Source of the DNA: Gonocerus acuteangulatus | Lineage: Eukaryota > Arthropoda > Insecta > Hemiptera > Coreidae | Length of the DNA: 64,000 nucleotides | Reading direction: 5' to 3' | Assembly: GCA_946811695.1 (NCBI GenBank) | Contig: OX328131.1 | Coordinates: forward strand, 9,415,152-9,479,151 | In this document: positions 35,801 to 50,642 of the stretch, one piece after another | Numbering within the stretch: position 1 is the first letter of the stretch | How the letters are laid out: each line of letters opens with the position of its first letter | Translations under genes and position numbers: made by a program | Notes under the pieces: model-generated | Database searches by the model: none | Told to the model about the DNA's origin: nothing | The model's input: only the letters and a program-made list of their open reading frames with translations

Positions 35801-38800
35801 CATCACAAATAACGCTGCATACATCACAGACTTGTTGGGCTGTTTACACGAAGCGGTAAGGGACAACTGCTTAGTAGAATCGTGATCGGGGAGCTTACTA
35901 ATCGCGAAGTAAATAGGAGCACTTAATAATAAATTGCACTTGCCGCGTTTTCTAATACTTTTCACGAAGCATCTTGTTTTCACATGGGTTCTGCAGCTAG
36001 TTTGACAAGTTCCTCACATTCTTGACGAGGGATGTGCTTTATTACGCAGCTCTTGCGTGACGGACTATTTAGAATGACAATTAAAACTAGTAATAACGAC
36101 AAGATTGTATAAACGCCGTGAGCGGATAGATTCGAACGAGTATAAATTACATTGTACACGTTGCCCCCAGGAATGCGTGAGTAGCATAAGAATGAGGACG
36201 TCGGCGGCGGAGGGATTTGCCGAACATGGGCCGAAGTGATGGGAAAAGCAAATGGATCTATTTCAATTCGGTACAGCTACGGGAAATAAATCTCAAGTCC
36301 TGGGAGTCTTTCAAACATTTGTATTCCAGACCCTAGCTCTCGATCTCTATCTGTCTCATGCTCTCCTTCCGTTGGTACACCTGTCTCATTCCCCGCAAAC
36401 ACACACACACACACACACACACATACACAAGATATACACCCGTGTGTACTGACAGTGTCTATTTACACTGACGTGTTTGTATTTCCCTTCCCAAGCGGAC
36501 ATGGGCGTTTAACAACTTATGAAGTTTGGTTCATTGATTAAGGATATCCAAAATGTTTGGCGTATTTTAATTAAATTGCTCCAAATATAAAGTATCCTCA
36601 ATATCGAAATAGTCATATATGTGACGACATTATTTAATTTTTTAAAGTATTTTGGATATGACCATGAAAAATTGGTACCAACCGACGTATTGCCAAACAT
36701 TCTACCGAGTCTTATTTTTACCTGATCGGTGTCATAGTCTGCCTTTCCAGGTCTCCGATTGATCCGTTCCTCCCGCGCTGTTGGTATCCATGCAGCCAAT
36801 CAAATCTTCTGGTTTCCTTGGGACGACGGGTGTCCATAATTTGCTAAGTTTTTCATACTCCAGGCACTGAATTCCGATATGCAGTATCTGGTATTATGTC
36901 GAGCATCGGATATGGTTCACCTGCCAGAGGCGCCGGCATGTAAGACGAAACTGGCTTGGCAAGAAAGGGTACCTGCAGTGTAACTGCCCTAATAAAACAA
37001 GATATCCAAAGTTCATTGTCTGTTTCGCGCGTAGTTAAAGGATTGACTATCCTGCAAGAGATTCTAAATCAGGACTATTTAATTATATCACCGCGGACAA
37101 AAATAACACAGCGTATGTGTGGATGTAGTAGTGAGAAAAAATAATCAATATTACCCAGATTAGGTAGTTGCAATGACTCCATTTACTTGAGATGCTTTTC
37201 TAGATAAGCCTGAATTCTGAAATTGGGATGCTGACTTTCAGGATGTGGGACTATGTCGAGGATCTGATATGGTTCCGCTGACAAATGTTTGGGCATGTAC
37301 GAATCAATTGTCAATAATTCTGCCAATCGGGCAGATGGTTTGGCGAGGAAGATGGTGTGGCGTATCTGTCCTAATAAAACAAGAGATCCAAAGGTCATTG
37401 TCTGTTTCGCAAGTAGCTAAAGAATTAACTATCTTGCACGAGATTCTAAATGTCAGGACTATTTTAATTATAATTCCGATATTGGGATGCTGACATTCAG
37501 GATCTGGGACTAAATGAGGTAGCCGATAAGGTGATAAGGTGATAAGGTTGAACTGCCTTAGAGATCCGGGAATATCGGGCGCAACTGCCCAGAATCCAGC
37601 CCATCGTACAGGTGGTGTGGCGAGAAAGGGCAGGTGGAGCGTAACCGCACTAATAAAACAAGACATCCTAAGTTTATTGACTTCTTTGGACTTTGTAGTA
37701 GTAACTATCCTTCAGGGAATTCTAAATGTCAGGAGTACATCACTTAAGTCGCTACAAATATAAAAATACACTATGTTAGTGTGACATAAATGAAGTCCCA
37801 ATATATAAAATCCAAGTGATCTAGAGGGGATCTCACGTGGCTTTGGCCGAAACTAAAAGGCATCGAAACCATAATAACCCTGAGGACCCACCAGTGACCA
37901 GTACAGAACACAAAGGCCTTCCCAATAACGGATGATTAAATTAGGAGAGGGTCGGCAAACAGCTGTAATTCTGTCAGTACTGCTGGTCACATGGGGCATT
38001 AAGATCAAACAAACGACCTCATTGCGACAGTTATGATGGGTCTTGAGTGTGATCATTTGAAAATCATCTCGATGTAATACCCCCAACACTCGTCTCCTGA
38101 ATCCTGTCTTGGATCGCCTTGAGTCATTGTTGACGTGGCGAAACAAGAACGCCCTGATTTGCATGCTAAGGCATGGAACGCGCTCTGGGGCTCTAAATCA
38201 ACCAACGCGAAAAGCCAAATTATCAAGATCTTCCTCTTTGGAACGAGAAGGGTTCCAAGCTCCATTCAAACCTTTGGAGGGGTTCATCGTACGTTAGGCT
38301 TTTAGACATCATCCCACATCTCTCGAATAGGATTCTGAGCTGGAACGCACAGGTGATCTGTCAGGATGTGTAAATGTTTATCTAAGTTATGCGTTTGATT
38401 GCAGATTGAGAGCCAAACGATCTGGATGTATATCTAAGTTTGTACTTGGTTGCGGTTTGCAATGCAATTGTTAGGATGCATATCTAAGTTATTAATAGGT
38501 TGGAGATTGCAGAATGAACGTTCGGTGCGTATAGATGTTAATCTATCTTTGTTTTTGGTTGCAGGTTGCAAAGTGAACGGTCAGGATGTTTCCGGAAGAA
38601 CTGTTCGTAGTCTTGACGATCCTTGCCTTAAATGCAGCTGCAGCGACGGAAGGTTCTCCTGCTCGAAACGTGCCTGTCCTGTGTTGAATTGTCCACCGAA
38701 AGCCATCATGCCGCCAAGACCTGGAGAATGCTGCGACTACTGCAATGGTAATGTATCTCCACCTTTAGTCTCTTCACAAGTATTGTCAATATCAATATTA

Positions 38801-39124
38801 TAATATTGTTGGCCAAGATATAGATTGTTACTAGCTGGGGTATCCAGCTTCGCTCAGGTAGTTAATATGGGATTGTGTGGTAATTGGAATAAAATGATAC
38901 ACTTTAAAATGTAAGATGTACACATTTTTAATCTAGTGCTATTTGTTTTCTTAGTGTAAGGTATACTCTAAGTACACTTTGCCATTAACTTGGTGCATTC
39001 AGGTTGTCAAGATATTTGTAATGAAACTAAATTATCCTTGATCTACCTCTAATTTAAGCTCTAGCAATAGTATAATGATTTTCTAGCTATGTATTATGTT
39101 TTTCTATTTTTTGATCTTTTTTGA

Positions 39125-39175
<51 letters not shown>

Positions 39176-39510
39176 CAGTCCCATAACAGGCCACAAGGGC
39201 CCTGAGGGGCAGATACTGTAGAGGTATCTGATTCATGACCATACGGCACACTAGGGAGATAGTGTGGTCAGTACTATGCTCCGGCCGCCTGATTTTCCCC
39301 TTGGCCGCTTCGACTGCTAGAGTCATTAGCACCCAAGGTACCCATTATTAAATTAATTAAAGGCTGGGTCGGCCTAGGGACGGTCAGGGAGGCCGAATTC
39401 AACCCATGAACGAAGACACTAGAAGAAAAAATCTTTAGTGCTTGCTCGGGATTTGAACTCAGGCCTCCAGCTTATTAGTCCAGTGCTCTACCACTGAGCT
39501 AACCTTGCCC

Positions 39511-39560
<50 letters not shown>

Positions 39561-39775
39561 TTTCTTCAAAATATTTCGCCGGATTCCTCTCCAGCTTCTT
39601 CTGGCAGTCACTCATCCTTGCTGATCGGTAAGGGAATGAGTATACCGACAAGGATGAGTGACTGCCAGAAGAAGCCGGAAAGGAATCCGGCGGAATATTG
39701 AGAAGAAAGAAGCAGCAAGACCGCTGGAGAAATAAGCCGTATAGCAGCAAACAGATGTAATTCCCAGCGAATTAC

Positions 39776-39832
<57 letters not shown>

Positions 39833-41379
39833 GTGTGTGTGTTAGTGTTAACTGTGTCATACTGTTTTACAGCCCTGATGAAGGCTTGAATTTCAAGCCG
39901 AAACGTTGGCAAACACTAAAACCATTTTCACATGTAAAATGTAGTTTTATTATGAAATAACGACCGAACCCTGACAATTCCTACCTTCGAATCATTAACG
40001 GTCAATTGTTGAGAGGTGGTGTTTGGCACCACTGTGCAGTGTGAAAACTTCCTGGGCTATTAGGACTAAGCTATCTATAGGTTACCACCATTTAATAATG
40101 TCCACGACACGAGATTTTCCCTGGCGGTCACCCATCCTAGAACTGGCCACGCCCAACGTTTCTTAACTTCATCGATCTACGGAAACCGGGATTATTCAAC
40201 ATGGCTACAGCTTTATAGAATATATAAATAAGTTTTCTGAACGATAGAACCCTGAGATGTTTCTAAGTCGGATTTATGTTCAGGCATTAGCGGACTTAAA
40301 GAGAATGATTATTACCACAAGTTCTATATTGCAGAGAAAACGCCGGGAAGTTCGCCATTTATCTCCAACTTAGAGGAGCCATCCTTCTCTCAAATCTATT
40401 CAATATTTCATCAAAAGCCAATCTAATCAAATATACTAATTAATATGAAAGCCCCAACTTAGACATTTATAGTTCATCCCTTCAGCAATAACAATTAATT
40501 ATAGAAATAACTTTATTCTACAGACAATAAACTTATATGTTCGCTTATCAGATGGGAGGTCAACGTTTTGACGAGGTTTGGATTATAGATAAACAAAATA
40601 ATACTCTTGAACGCAAAATAATAATAAAAAAAAGTCCGTCACGCTGAAGCTGCATAACTAAGCACTTTCCTCAGAATTGGGAGTGTCGAGTGCATTCCTG
40701 AATAATTTGCTTAAAATAACCTAGATAGATAAATAAAATGAAAACATAAATTGTTCTACTCTTTTGCATTTTTTATGAGCAGCTGTTTCAATTATTAATT
40801 TTGTAATTAATTTCCTTCCAGAGTTTTGTGTATGCGGGGTACAAAACTACGTAATAAATACACAAAGCTCCACATTTTGATCTATTGATCTTGATGAGTT
40901 TCATGAACCTACGTTTGGCGGAAGAATTCAATTCAAACATAGTACAAAGTAACACCCCCCCCCCCCTCCAATAGACCGATTTAGTTCATTTTTACAACAC
41001 TTCATTCTTATTAGATAGCCAGGACGTAAAAAGAGTTTCGTAACAATACAACAGGAATGACGACCGGTAAAAAAAAAAATAGTAATTTCTGCCCGGAGTA
41101 AACCCCTCCTTCTAGTCAACCGATTTAGTTTATTTTTATAACATTTTTTTTTTCTTCAGTTGACCACAACGAATACCGAGTTTCATTGAAATATATAAAA
41201 AATTATGGCTGGTATTGGCAAATAACTACTTTTGCACCGGAGTAACCCCCCCCCCCCCCCCTCCAGATGGTTAACGAACTCGTTCAATCGTTTGCTGGGA
41301 GAATACTACATTCAAAGTTTCGTGGCGAAAAAACAAAAACTCTGGCCTATATCGTGTTAACAGACACATATATAACTAA

Positions 41380-41439
<60 letters not shown>

Positions 41440-44400
41440 TTGAACGGGGGTCATTTTCGGTGTCTACTAGGTAGGATCGATAAAGATTCAAAGAAATTTT
41501 TCAAAAATTCCGTCATGAGTGCAACCTCAATGGCTACTTTCCTTCGGAGGATAAAAATATATATACAAAAAAAAAAGTTAAAACAAAAGAAGGAAAAAAA
41601 GGGAAAAAGAAGAAGAAAATATTTTTAAAAAATATCAAAATAAAATAACAAAAAAAATAATAAAAATAAATAAATAAATAAAAAAAATAAAAAAATAAAA
41701 AAAATAAAAAAAAAATAAAATGAATAAAAAAATAATAAAATAAAACAAAATATATGTTTACATTATATATATTTTTTATTATTTGTACTGTATTTACGTA
41801 TGTACTGTGCACTATACATATATATGTATACTATATTTATATAAGTGCAAATATATTTATGTGTGTGTGAATCTGGTTCTTATATCCATGCAATTTTATA
41901 ACAACAATAATTTCTCTTTTTTTCCAAACTTAGATTCTCCCAAATACAACTTTAGTAACACAACTCTATCTCAAACACATAATACTGAAAACACTCTCCA
42001 TCCTAACATTAATGTTGCACAATTAAACACAACAAGGGCGGAGATGACCAAGCAGTTTTCTGCCCTTAAACTACCAACCCAACCCAACCCAACCTTCGGA
42101 GGAAAGTGCTAAAACACATGCCACTGCATTACTGATTAATTTGATTTAAATAACCTATGTAAATAAACACAAATAGTTTTGTTATCCGCCAAAAATCTAA
42201 CGTTGAAAAAAAAAGGCCAAGTTCCAGACCTCTCCCAAATACAGTTTGCCTATGAAAGTTATGATATCACAGTATGGGGCCACGTTTTAGGTCTTTAATA
42301 CCTTGTCAAGAACCTAATTTTCGTTTTCGTAAAATTATGGCCGTTTTAAGTTACATAGATTTTATTCGACCCTGTTGCCGGGACCGGCGTTACCCTAAGT
42401 GTCCATTTACAAGTACAGGTCAGAACTTGGCTTAGTTTTGAAAATTAAACTGAAGAAGACTTCGCCACCAGTCAATCTCATGTCTTCTATTAAGTGTTCA
42501 CAAGAAGATTGAACGTGCCAAATCTGTTTCGGGACCATCCTCAGCCGGAAGATTGACTTAGAAGCTGGAGTTCCACAAGGAGCCATAATGAGTTCCATGT
42601 TCTCTGCCTTCTCTTCGTCTCCGACATGCCTGAAGAAGATTCCAGGTTTGCTCATTTTGTAACATTAGCCGACGACAATCTCGTATTATCCAGTCACAGG
42701 AATCTGAACATGATGGTTGACAATCTTCAACCATCGGCGAACTCGTTGATCCACAAATAGCCAAGGGCTTCGTCAAGGGTATTTCAGTCGCAAATGGCGA
42801 CTGGCCCCTAATTCGACCAAAACTGAGGCGAATGTATTTTCTCTTCGGAGGTACTCAAACGAAGACATTCCAGTTGTTTGGTGTCCTAAGGACCGCGGTG
42901 TGTATTGCCTTGGAAACTAAACATTAACAAAAAAATTACAGGCGCAAACTAGACTTTCGAAACTGCACTCTGAACAGAAAAACATCACTTGAGTTGGACT
43001 TTATATTACTTGTTTCTTGTAAGAGAGGTTACCTGTAGAATTAGCGGAACTCAAGGAGGTGGAGAGAGCTATTTCCGGTTCACGTTGGCTAACACCAGTT
43101 ACCTGTTTATTGGGGGGGGGGTACATCTCGCGTTTCATCAAGATGTGTCGCGCATCTGCATTTAGGCATTGACGCACGACTAGCTGTACGTTACCATCCT
43201 TCCTGTATATCCATGGTGCATCAGGGGATTTTTTTCAACGGGCCATAGACGAAAGAATTCAACCTGCTGCAGGTGGGACTCGAACCCTCATCTCTCGCAT
43301 GAGACTCCTTTGCGTTAGCTACACAGGGAGACCCTAAAAAAAAAAGTATTAAATGTTTTAATTCTTTGCTGTCCAAAGGACACTAAGGACAAGAAAGAAA
43401 GATGACGCAGTTCCTGAGAGTCTGACTTTTTCTACTGACTACCCACCCCTTTGACAAGCCTTCCAAGATAGAAGAACCCCAAGCCCAGACTCCTTGGACC
43501 ATGTCGACCAGACTACGACGACCAGAATCTGGCAGAGATCCAAACACACCCTCGTCTGCTTCTTTTGGGAGAAGGCCAGCGGTCAAATGTCAAACCATCC
43601 ATTCAACAATCTGAATAGTCAACTTGACTAGTATTGTTAGCCGCCCACATTCTCTTAGAGAACTTAAATATTATTCTAAATCCTTCTCATTTATTAGCAC
43701 AATTCAGAAAATGAAATGGCCAGATTTATCCTTCTAAAGGAAACGTTCCCACGACTTTATCCGCTTGGATAGAGACTTTATAGGGAAGCATTTTTGGATA
43801 TATCTTTTGGTTTATTTTGGATTATAAACATCGTCATTTGGGTATTAAAAATATTCGACAGTAATGCTTCTGTATACACGATATTAGACGTATAGCCATC
43901 GGGGATCAAAGCATACAGGCTGCTAGGATTGCTAACACCTGACATAGTCACTAAGCTGACCCCTTAGGGATTGTTAAGCCCTAGTGTGTATAGAATGTCT
44001 GACAGACAGCACACGTACAGACGAAACTTCTAAAAATCATTGTTTTGGGTACTATTGTGTTGATAAAGGGCCCCAATAGTATTTTTCCCCATATCTTCCA
44101 AGTACAGACAGCGATCCGTTAGAATTTTATTATATGTATAGATATATGTTTGTTTTTGACAAATTGGTCTGATTTTGATAAAAATTTGCTACAAAAACAC
44201 TTTGTCTGATTCAAAAGGCTATGTTCGCTAGCCAGCAGAATCTGCCCAGCGGACAAAGTATTTGTCGGACTTTTTCGCGTGGTAAAACTCGACGTGTTGG
44301 CGGCTTTGCCCATATAGGCTTCCAGGGCGGCTGCACAAGACATCTTTAAATCTTGATGTTTAATATTCATCTACGCCTAGCCAAACCAAATGCTAAAAAC

Positions 44401-46100
44401 AATTAAAGCTATAGCCTGTTCAAGTAGATAGTTTAGTTGGAGAGAAAAGGGCGATGCCCATAGGCGGCTCTAGACAAACATTCCTGGGGGGACTTAACAA
44501 AAATTTCATGGGGGGATGGCTTGCCGCTTTGCCTGGGGATGTAGAATCAAATCTTAGTAACCAGGCACCTGGAAAACATTAAGGAAGTTGTTTGTTTGTT
44601 TGTGCTTAAGGACAAAAAACTACAAGGTTACCATTGCACGAACATGAAGGAAGTATTTGATAAACTAAAAACATACGTTAATTAGAACTTATTACTATTA
44701 ATTTGCCTCAACAATTTATTTTTCTAACTTAATTGAAAAATATTGTGAATTGTCATTCTGGGGGGGGGACTAAGCCCCTCCCTTTAGTTGACACTGGCGA
44801 TGCCTGTATTCCCCTTGCAAGAAATTGGCCATAAAAATTCTGTCTGTTATAACCTTATCATTAGGAGGTTTAAAACGTTTTTAGGCTTTGGTTAAGGGTT
44901 GATAAATATTAGACACTATTTCCTTTGTCTGACCTCTCAAAGGCTTCCCTATGCCTAAACGAGACATAATCAGTTTTTATTATGTTTCACGTATCGCGTT
45001 GTTCCTTGAAGTGGGAGTTTGCAAAGGTGGAACTCTCGGGAATATTTTCCTCAAAATTTCGCGCAAGCGGAGAGTAACTTTTCGGTCTATCTGAACAGCC
45101 TATATAGCTTTAGCCAACTACATTATTTGTACTTTGCGCAGGTTCCCGTGAGCTGTACCCACCACCGCAAGGCCGCTGTCTCCTAGGCGCTGACTTGAAG
45201 CTCTCCGGCGAAGACTTCCACCAAGATCCCTGTACTGTGTGCCATTGCGAGAACGGTACTTCCCTCTGCAGACGGCCATCCTGTGCACCCCTCGACTGTC
45301 CGCCAGCCATGCAGCTAAAGCAGAAAGGGAGGTGCTGTCCGCATTGCCCTCAGCGTCCGCCATATCCCCTCGCTTCTACTGTATGCAACGTCGGCGGACA
45401 TGTTTACAAGGTAAATCAAAACTAAGTAATTTATTTAATACTACTAAATTGTAATAAGGATTGGACATACTCGACTAACCCACAAATTTGTTATGACAAG
45501 ACGCCTCCGACCAATATGCAACATATGTAGCGCTGAACATACGATTAAACATTTACTGGCAGAGAAGAATCAATTACTACATCCCGTATGATATGCAAGA
45601 ACTCCTAGGCAATGATAGCCAGTACATCAACACTATACTGACTTACCTCAAGAATACAGGACTATACAACCTTATTTGATGAACGTCTGCAATGCTGGCT
45701 TATAAGATACTAAGCACTATTTATAGGTGAACCCTACATCTAAAAAAAGATACTAAGCACTATTTATAGGTGAACCATAAGTCTAAACCATTACATAACC
45801 ACACACACTTCCAACACCAATAACCATGCTTATTTCCTAGAATAGCTAAGTTCAGAGGATACTGTTCTTTGTGTAATCGCCTTTGAAGCGGGACACAATA
45901 AATAAATAAATATATTACATTTTTATTCAGTGGATTAGTAGCATTTTGAAGTTGAACCTTCTGTTGGCACGTTTCCTCCCTCCCTCCATAGGGAAGAAAA
46001 CCGCTAATGAGGTTGACCTTATGACAACTCCCGGAAGTGGTGACTAGAAATTGTCACGTTTCAGAACTCATAGACCACGAAAGACGCTGTGGTTGAAATT

Positions 46101-46131
<31 letters not shown>

Positions 46132-47059
46132 CTGTTCGCTCTCTCACAGGCACCAAATGGGATTTTGATGCAATTTGGTAGAAAAATACCCTGTTTAATT
46201 TAAAAGGTCAAGTTCGTTAACCAACAGAATCCACCTACCGGAATACAGTTTTATTGGCGAAATTCGCAAACATCATTAGGAATCTGCAGTTAAAATTTGA
46301 AGCTGATCGGGTGAAAATTGAAAGCATAGTTTTGAGAAAAGCTACTATAAAGTTAATTTAATGTACAGAAGAGTCCATTTTTGTTTTTCTTTTTCTTTTT
46401 TTTTTTTTCATAATTTCTTGTAATAAAGATTAAAAAAAAAAGGTTATTAATTTTGAAATGTATCGGGACTTTAGTTGAAAAATTGAATTTTTGGCACGTT
46501 TAAAAAGTGTTCCAGCAGTTAAACATTCTTGGATATAATTTTTGGTTAGCTATCGAATTTGAATGAATGAATGAATGAAAAGTTTTATTCTTATTCCGGG
46601 ACAGAAGTCCCATAGGAATAATTTTGAAATTACAAAATAATTTTGAATTTTACGTATAAACTTGAAAACTTATAAGTGCTATCAGTATCAATAAAATAGT
46701 GTACAGCTTCAATATAGACTAAGTGTTGGGTAAAACTTGGAGGGATAGAAGGTGGTGGAAGAGTCGGGATTTAAAGGTATCTAGGTTGGTAGAATGGCGG
46801 ACAAACGAAGGCAAGGAATTCCATAGCGAGGTGGCACGGGTGACGAATGATTTTTCGAATATTGCTGTTCGGTGGGAAGGAATATAAAGATCGGAAGGAC
46901 GAGATCGGGTGTTACGGGAGTGAACCGAGGATTTAAATTTAAGAAGTTGAAAAATATAAGAAGGTCTACGGGATTGAATTACTTGGTAAAGGACTGAGCC
47001 GAGGAAGTACTGACGACGATAAAGAGGGAATAGCCAATTTAGCTCCTGGTAGAAATTTC

Positions 47060-47094
<35 letters not shown>

Positions 47095-50000
47095 TTTAAC
47101 GGGGGTCATTTTCGGTATCTAGTGTCTAAAATGGATGAAGATTTGAAGAAATGTTTCAAAAATTATTTCAAGAGTGCAACCTCAATTGCTGCAATCCTTC
47201 TGAGAGTTTTAAAAGCTAAAATGTTGACAGCCTGGTATTTGGTATGGAATCTGCGATGAGTAGGAAGGAGCGAATAAATTCTGAAAAGCAATCACCCATT
47301 GAAGTGCCTATTGTTTGGAGAAATGAAAACCTAAAAAGCATTAATGAATCGAGTGGATGGCTGTATGCGCAGGCGTAGAGTGTTGAGGTAGCCGTGGGGA
47401 AGGGGGAGGGGGCGAGGAATGTAGCCGTGGTTTTGTTTCATCTGACTGCTTTAATGATTCTATTAGCTTGGTTATGGGTGGTCCGACATTTATACCTCTT
47501 TGGTCTTATTCTTTCTTTATCTCACAATTAGGGCCCTTTTCTCTCATTTCTACTAACCTCGCTGGATACCTGGACATTGTCTTCTTTCGAGGAAGGTTCC
47601 CACAATTATTGGGTTGCTGCAAAAATAATGGGGGTTTTGAATATTTTGTTTAGGCAAGTTCTTGCCCAGTAAACAAAGATAATCTAAAGTTAATGGATTA
47701 TAAACAATGGTTATAAATGCTGTTTTCCCTCAAAGATTAGTTTAGTTTGTGTTACTTACTCCTCGAGTAAAGTCATTTTCTTAGATAGCTTTAAGAAAAT
47801 ACTCATATTACTGTAAGGTGTAATGTAAAAAAAAAGTGAGTTAAACGGAAAGAAGAGCAAAAGAACAAAATTAAACAAAAAAATAAATAAAAAGAAGATG
47901 TAAAGGAATGGACAACGTCACACCGGCAAAAAAGGAAAAATGAAGTGCTGCTAACAAGACTGCGAATTGGGCACATTAAATTGACCCACACGCACTTACT
48001 ACGTGGCTTACACCCACCGACATGCGACATCTGCCAGGACATCATAACCGTCGAACATATCCTCCTCCACTGTCCTGTTTTCCATAAGGAAAAAGAAGCC
48101 CAAGGAATACCGAAGACCCTGAAAAAGGCACTAATGGACAACCTCGACATAACACAAAAAATAATTGACTTTTGTAAAATTATAAAATTACAAGTGTAAA
48201 TAATTCATTGGCCTGCCAATGACTCTTTTCGAGTAGAGGCAGTAAGTTAAAATAAAAAAAAATAAAAAAAAAATAAAAAAAAAAATAAATAAACGAAACC
48301 AACATCAGTACAGACAGTGGAATATACTCACAACACAGCATTATTTTCCACCGTTATTTTCGTGATCTTTGGGTTCTGAAATGTAAAATTTTCTAGTCGG
48401 CACTTGCAGATTGCGTCATGAGGTCAACCTCGTAAGCGGGTTTCCTCCCTAAATTATTTTTATAAGATGGTGACTAAAACTATGTATTTTTATGTGACTG
48501 AAGGTCAAAACTCTTTTATTACACACTATATGGTGCTAATGACCTCGGTGGTCGAAGCACATTAATAAAAAAAAATTACACACTAAAAACTTTTATTTGC
48601 CCTACATATTTGAGGTCATGTTGACAACTCTTCAGAAGAACTTAAAATAATAATAAATTACAGCCTTCACCTGAGAGAATATTCTGCAGGCAGGGCCACT
48701 GACTGACAACATCCATCATGGCTACTCTGGATCAGCTGTTTCTATCCAAACAATCCATTTTAAACAGCTGACCTACAGTAGCCATGATGGATCTTGTCTG
48801 TCTTTATGTGGCCTTTCTTGCAGAAGGTTTTCTAAGGTGAAGACTGTAATTTATTATTATTTTAAGTGCTCTTGAAGAGATGTCAAGATATTCTCATAGC
48901 AAAAGTCCATATTCATCCGAGATTTGCTCCTAGACTCGACTGTATAAAGACCATTGCATGGCCTTAAATGAAAATTATGGTTTTAAAAATAATAATTATA
49001 TATTGCTTATCACAATAGCTGCTCAGACTTGCGATAAAATAAATAATATGTTTGAACATTTTCGCAGGAAGGAGAAAGTTGGGAATTGGACCCGTGCAAA
49101 TCATGTTCTTGTAAGGATGGTCAGGTGAAATGTGTGGAAGAGATGTGTCAAGAAAGCAACAAACCATGTCCACCAAATCATAAGCTAGTCACATTTCCTG
49201 GCCAATGCTGTTCAAAGTGCGTAGAGAGTAAGTAGACACAATTACTTAAAAAATGTAATTAATTAAAAAAATATATATATATATATTTTTTATAAACCAT
49301 ACATTTATTAGGTTCAATAAAGTAAAATAATATAACATAGAGAAGAATCAACCAATTAGCCTTCAGAAAGGAACCAGATTAAAAAGTGTAAAAATAACAT
49401 ACAAACATTTTGTTGAAAACAATATTCATAAGTGAAGAGCCAGGGGGGGGGGCGATGAATATCAATATTCATTTTGAGAAAAATGAAAACACAAGTTTCA
49501 TGATCCAAATTTCTTATGTTTCCAATCCTAACCGAGTTATTATTTATTATTTTACTCCCACAGGTGTTCGTAATCAAATAAAATATTTTTTTGGGGGGGG
49601 CAGTTTAAGGTACAAATAATTCAAATTAAGCAATCAAGCTTCGAAAAAGTCCATCACGCAGGAGCTGCATAACTAAGCACTTTCCTCAGAATTTTTGTAG
49701 TGTAGACTACATTACTGAATAATTTGCTGTAAATAACCTATATAAATAAAATAAAAACGTGAATAGTTCTGCTCATTTACATTTCTTATGAGGACTGTTC
49801 AATTAATAATTTTGTAAATAATTTGCTTCCAGATTTATGTTAATACATGATACTGCACTACTTAATAAATACACAAAAACTTCATTTTCCGTCTTTTGAT
49901 CTGACGCAGGAACAGGATACAGTCCCCCTAGTGGGAGATAGCGCTACTTGCGGCGGCTTTGGGAACCTACGTCTGGCTGGCTAATTGTAATGAAACAGAG

Positions 50001-50568
50001 TTTAAAGTAAACCCTCCTTTCCAATAGACCGATTTACTTCATTTTTACAACACTTCTTTCTCATGAGATACCCACGACGACGTATAGAGCGTTTCGTTAC
50101 AATACAGCAGAAATTATGACCGGTATGAGTATATTAGTACTTTACGTCCGGAGTAAATCCCCCCTCCAAATAACCCGATTTAGTTTTTACAACCCATTTT
50201 TCTCTGTTGATTACCACCATGAATACCGAGTTTCGTTGAATTGTAACAAAAATTACGACTGGTTTTGGCAAATTGGTAATGTAGGTCCAGAGTAAACCCC
50301 CCCCCCCTCCTAATGAACCGATTTAGTTTATTTTTACAAGGTATTTCTCTCTTTAGATAAACATAACGAATACGAATTTCGTTGAAATATAACAAAAACT
50401 ACGGCTGGCATGGTCAAATTAGTGTTTTGGGTCCGGAGTAAACCCCCCTCCCGGTGGACCGATTTTGGTGGTTAACGAACTGGTTCAATCGTTTGCTAAT
50501 TGAACGCTATATACCACGTTTCGTGAAGAAAAAACAAAAACTCTGGCCGCTAAGTGTCGTGTTAACAG

Positions 50569-50642
<74 letters not shown>

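Noticed and set aside
36860..37770. Minus-strand proteins of 71 to 120 codons
   Set aside because: They follow a degenerate tandem repeat and recur in each unit in different frames; no family recognised.
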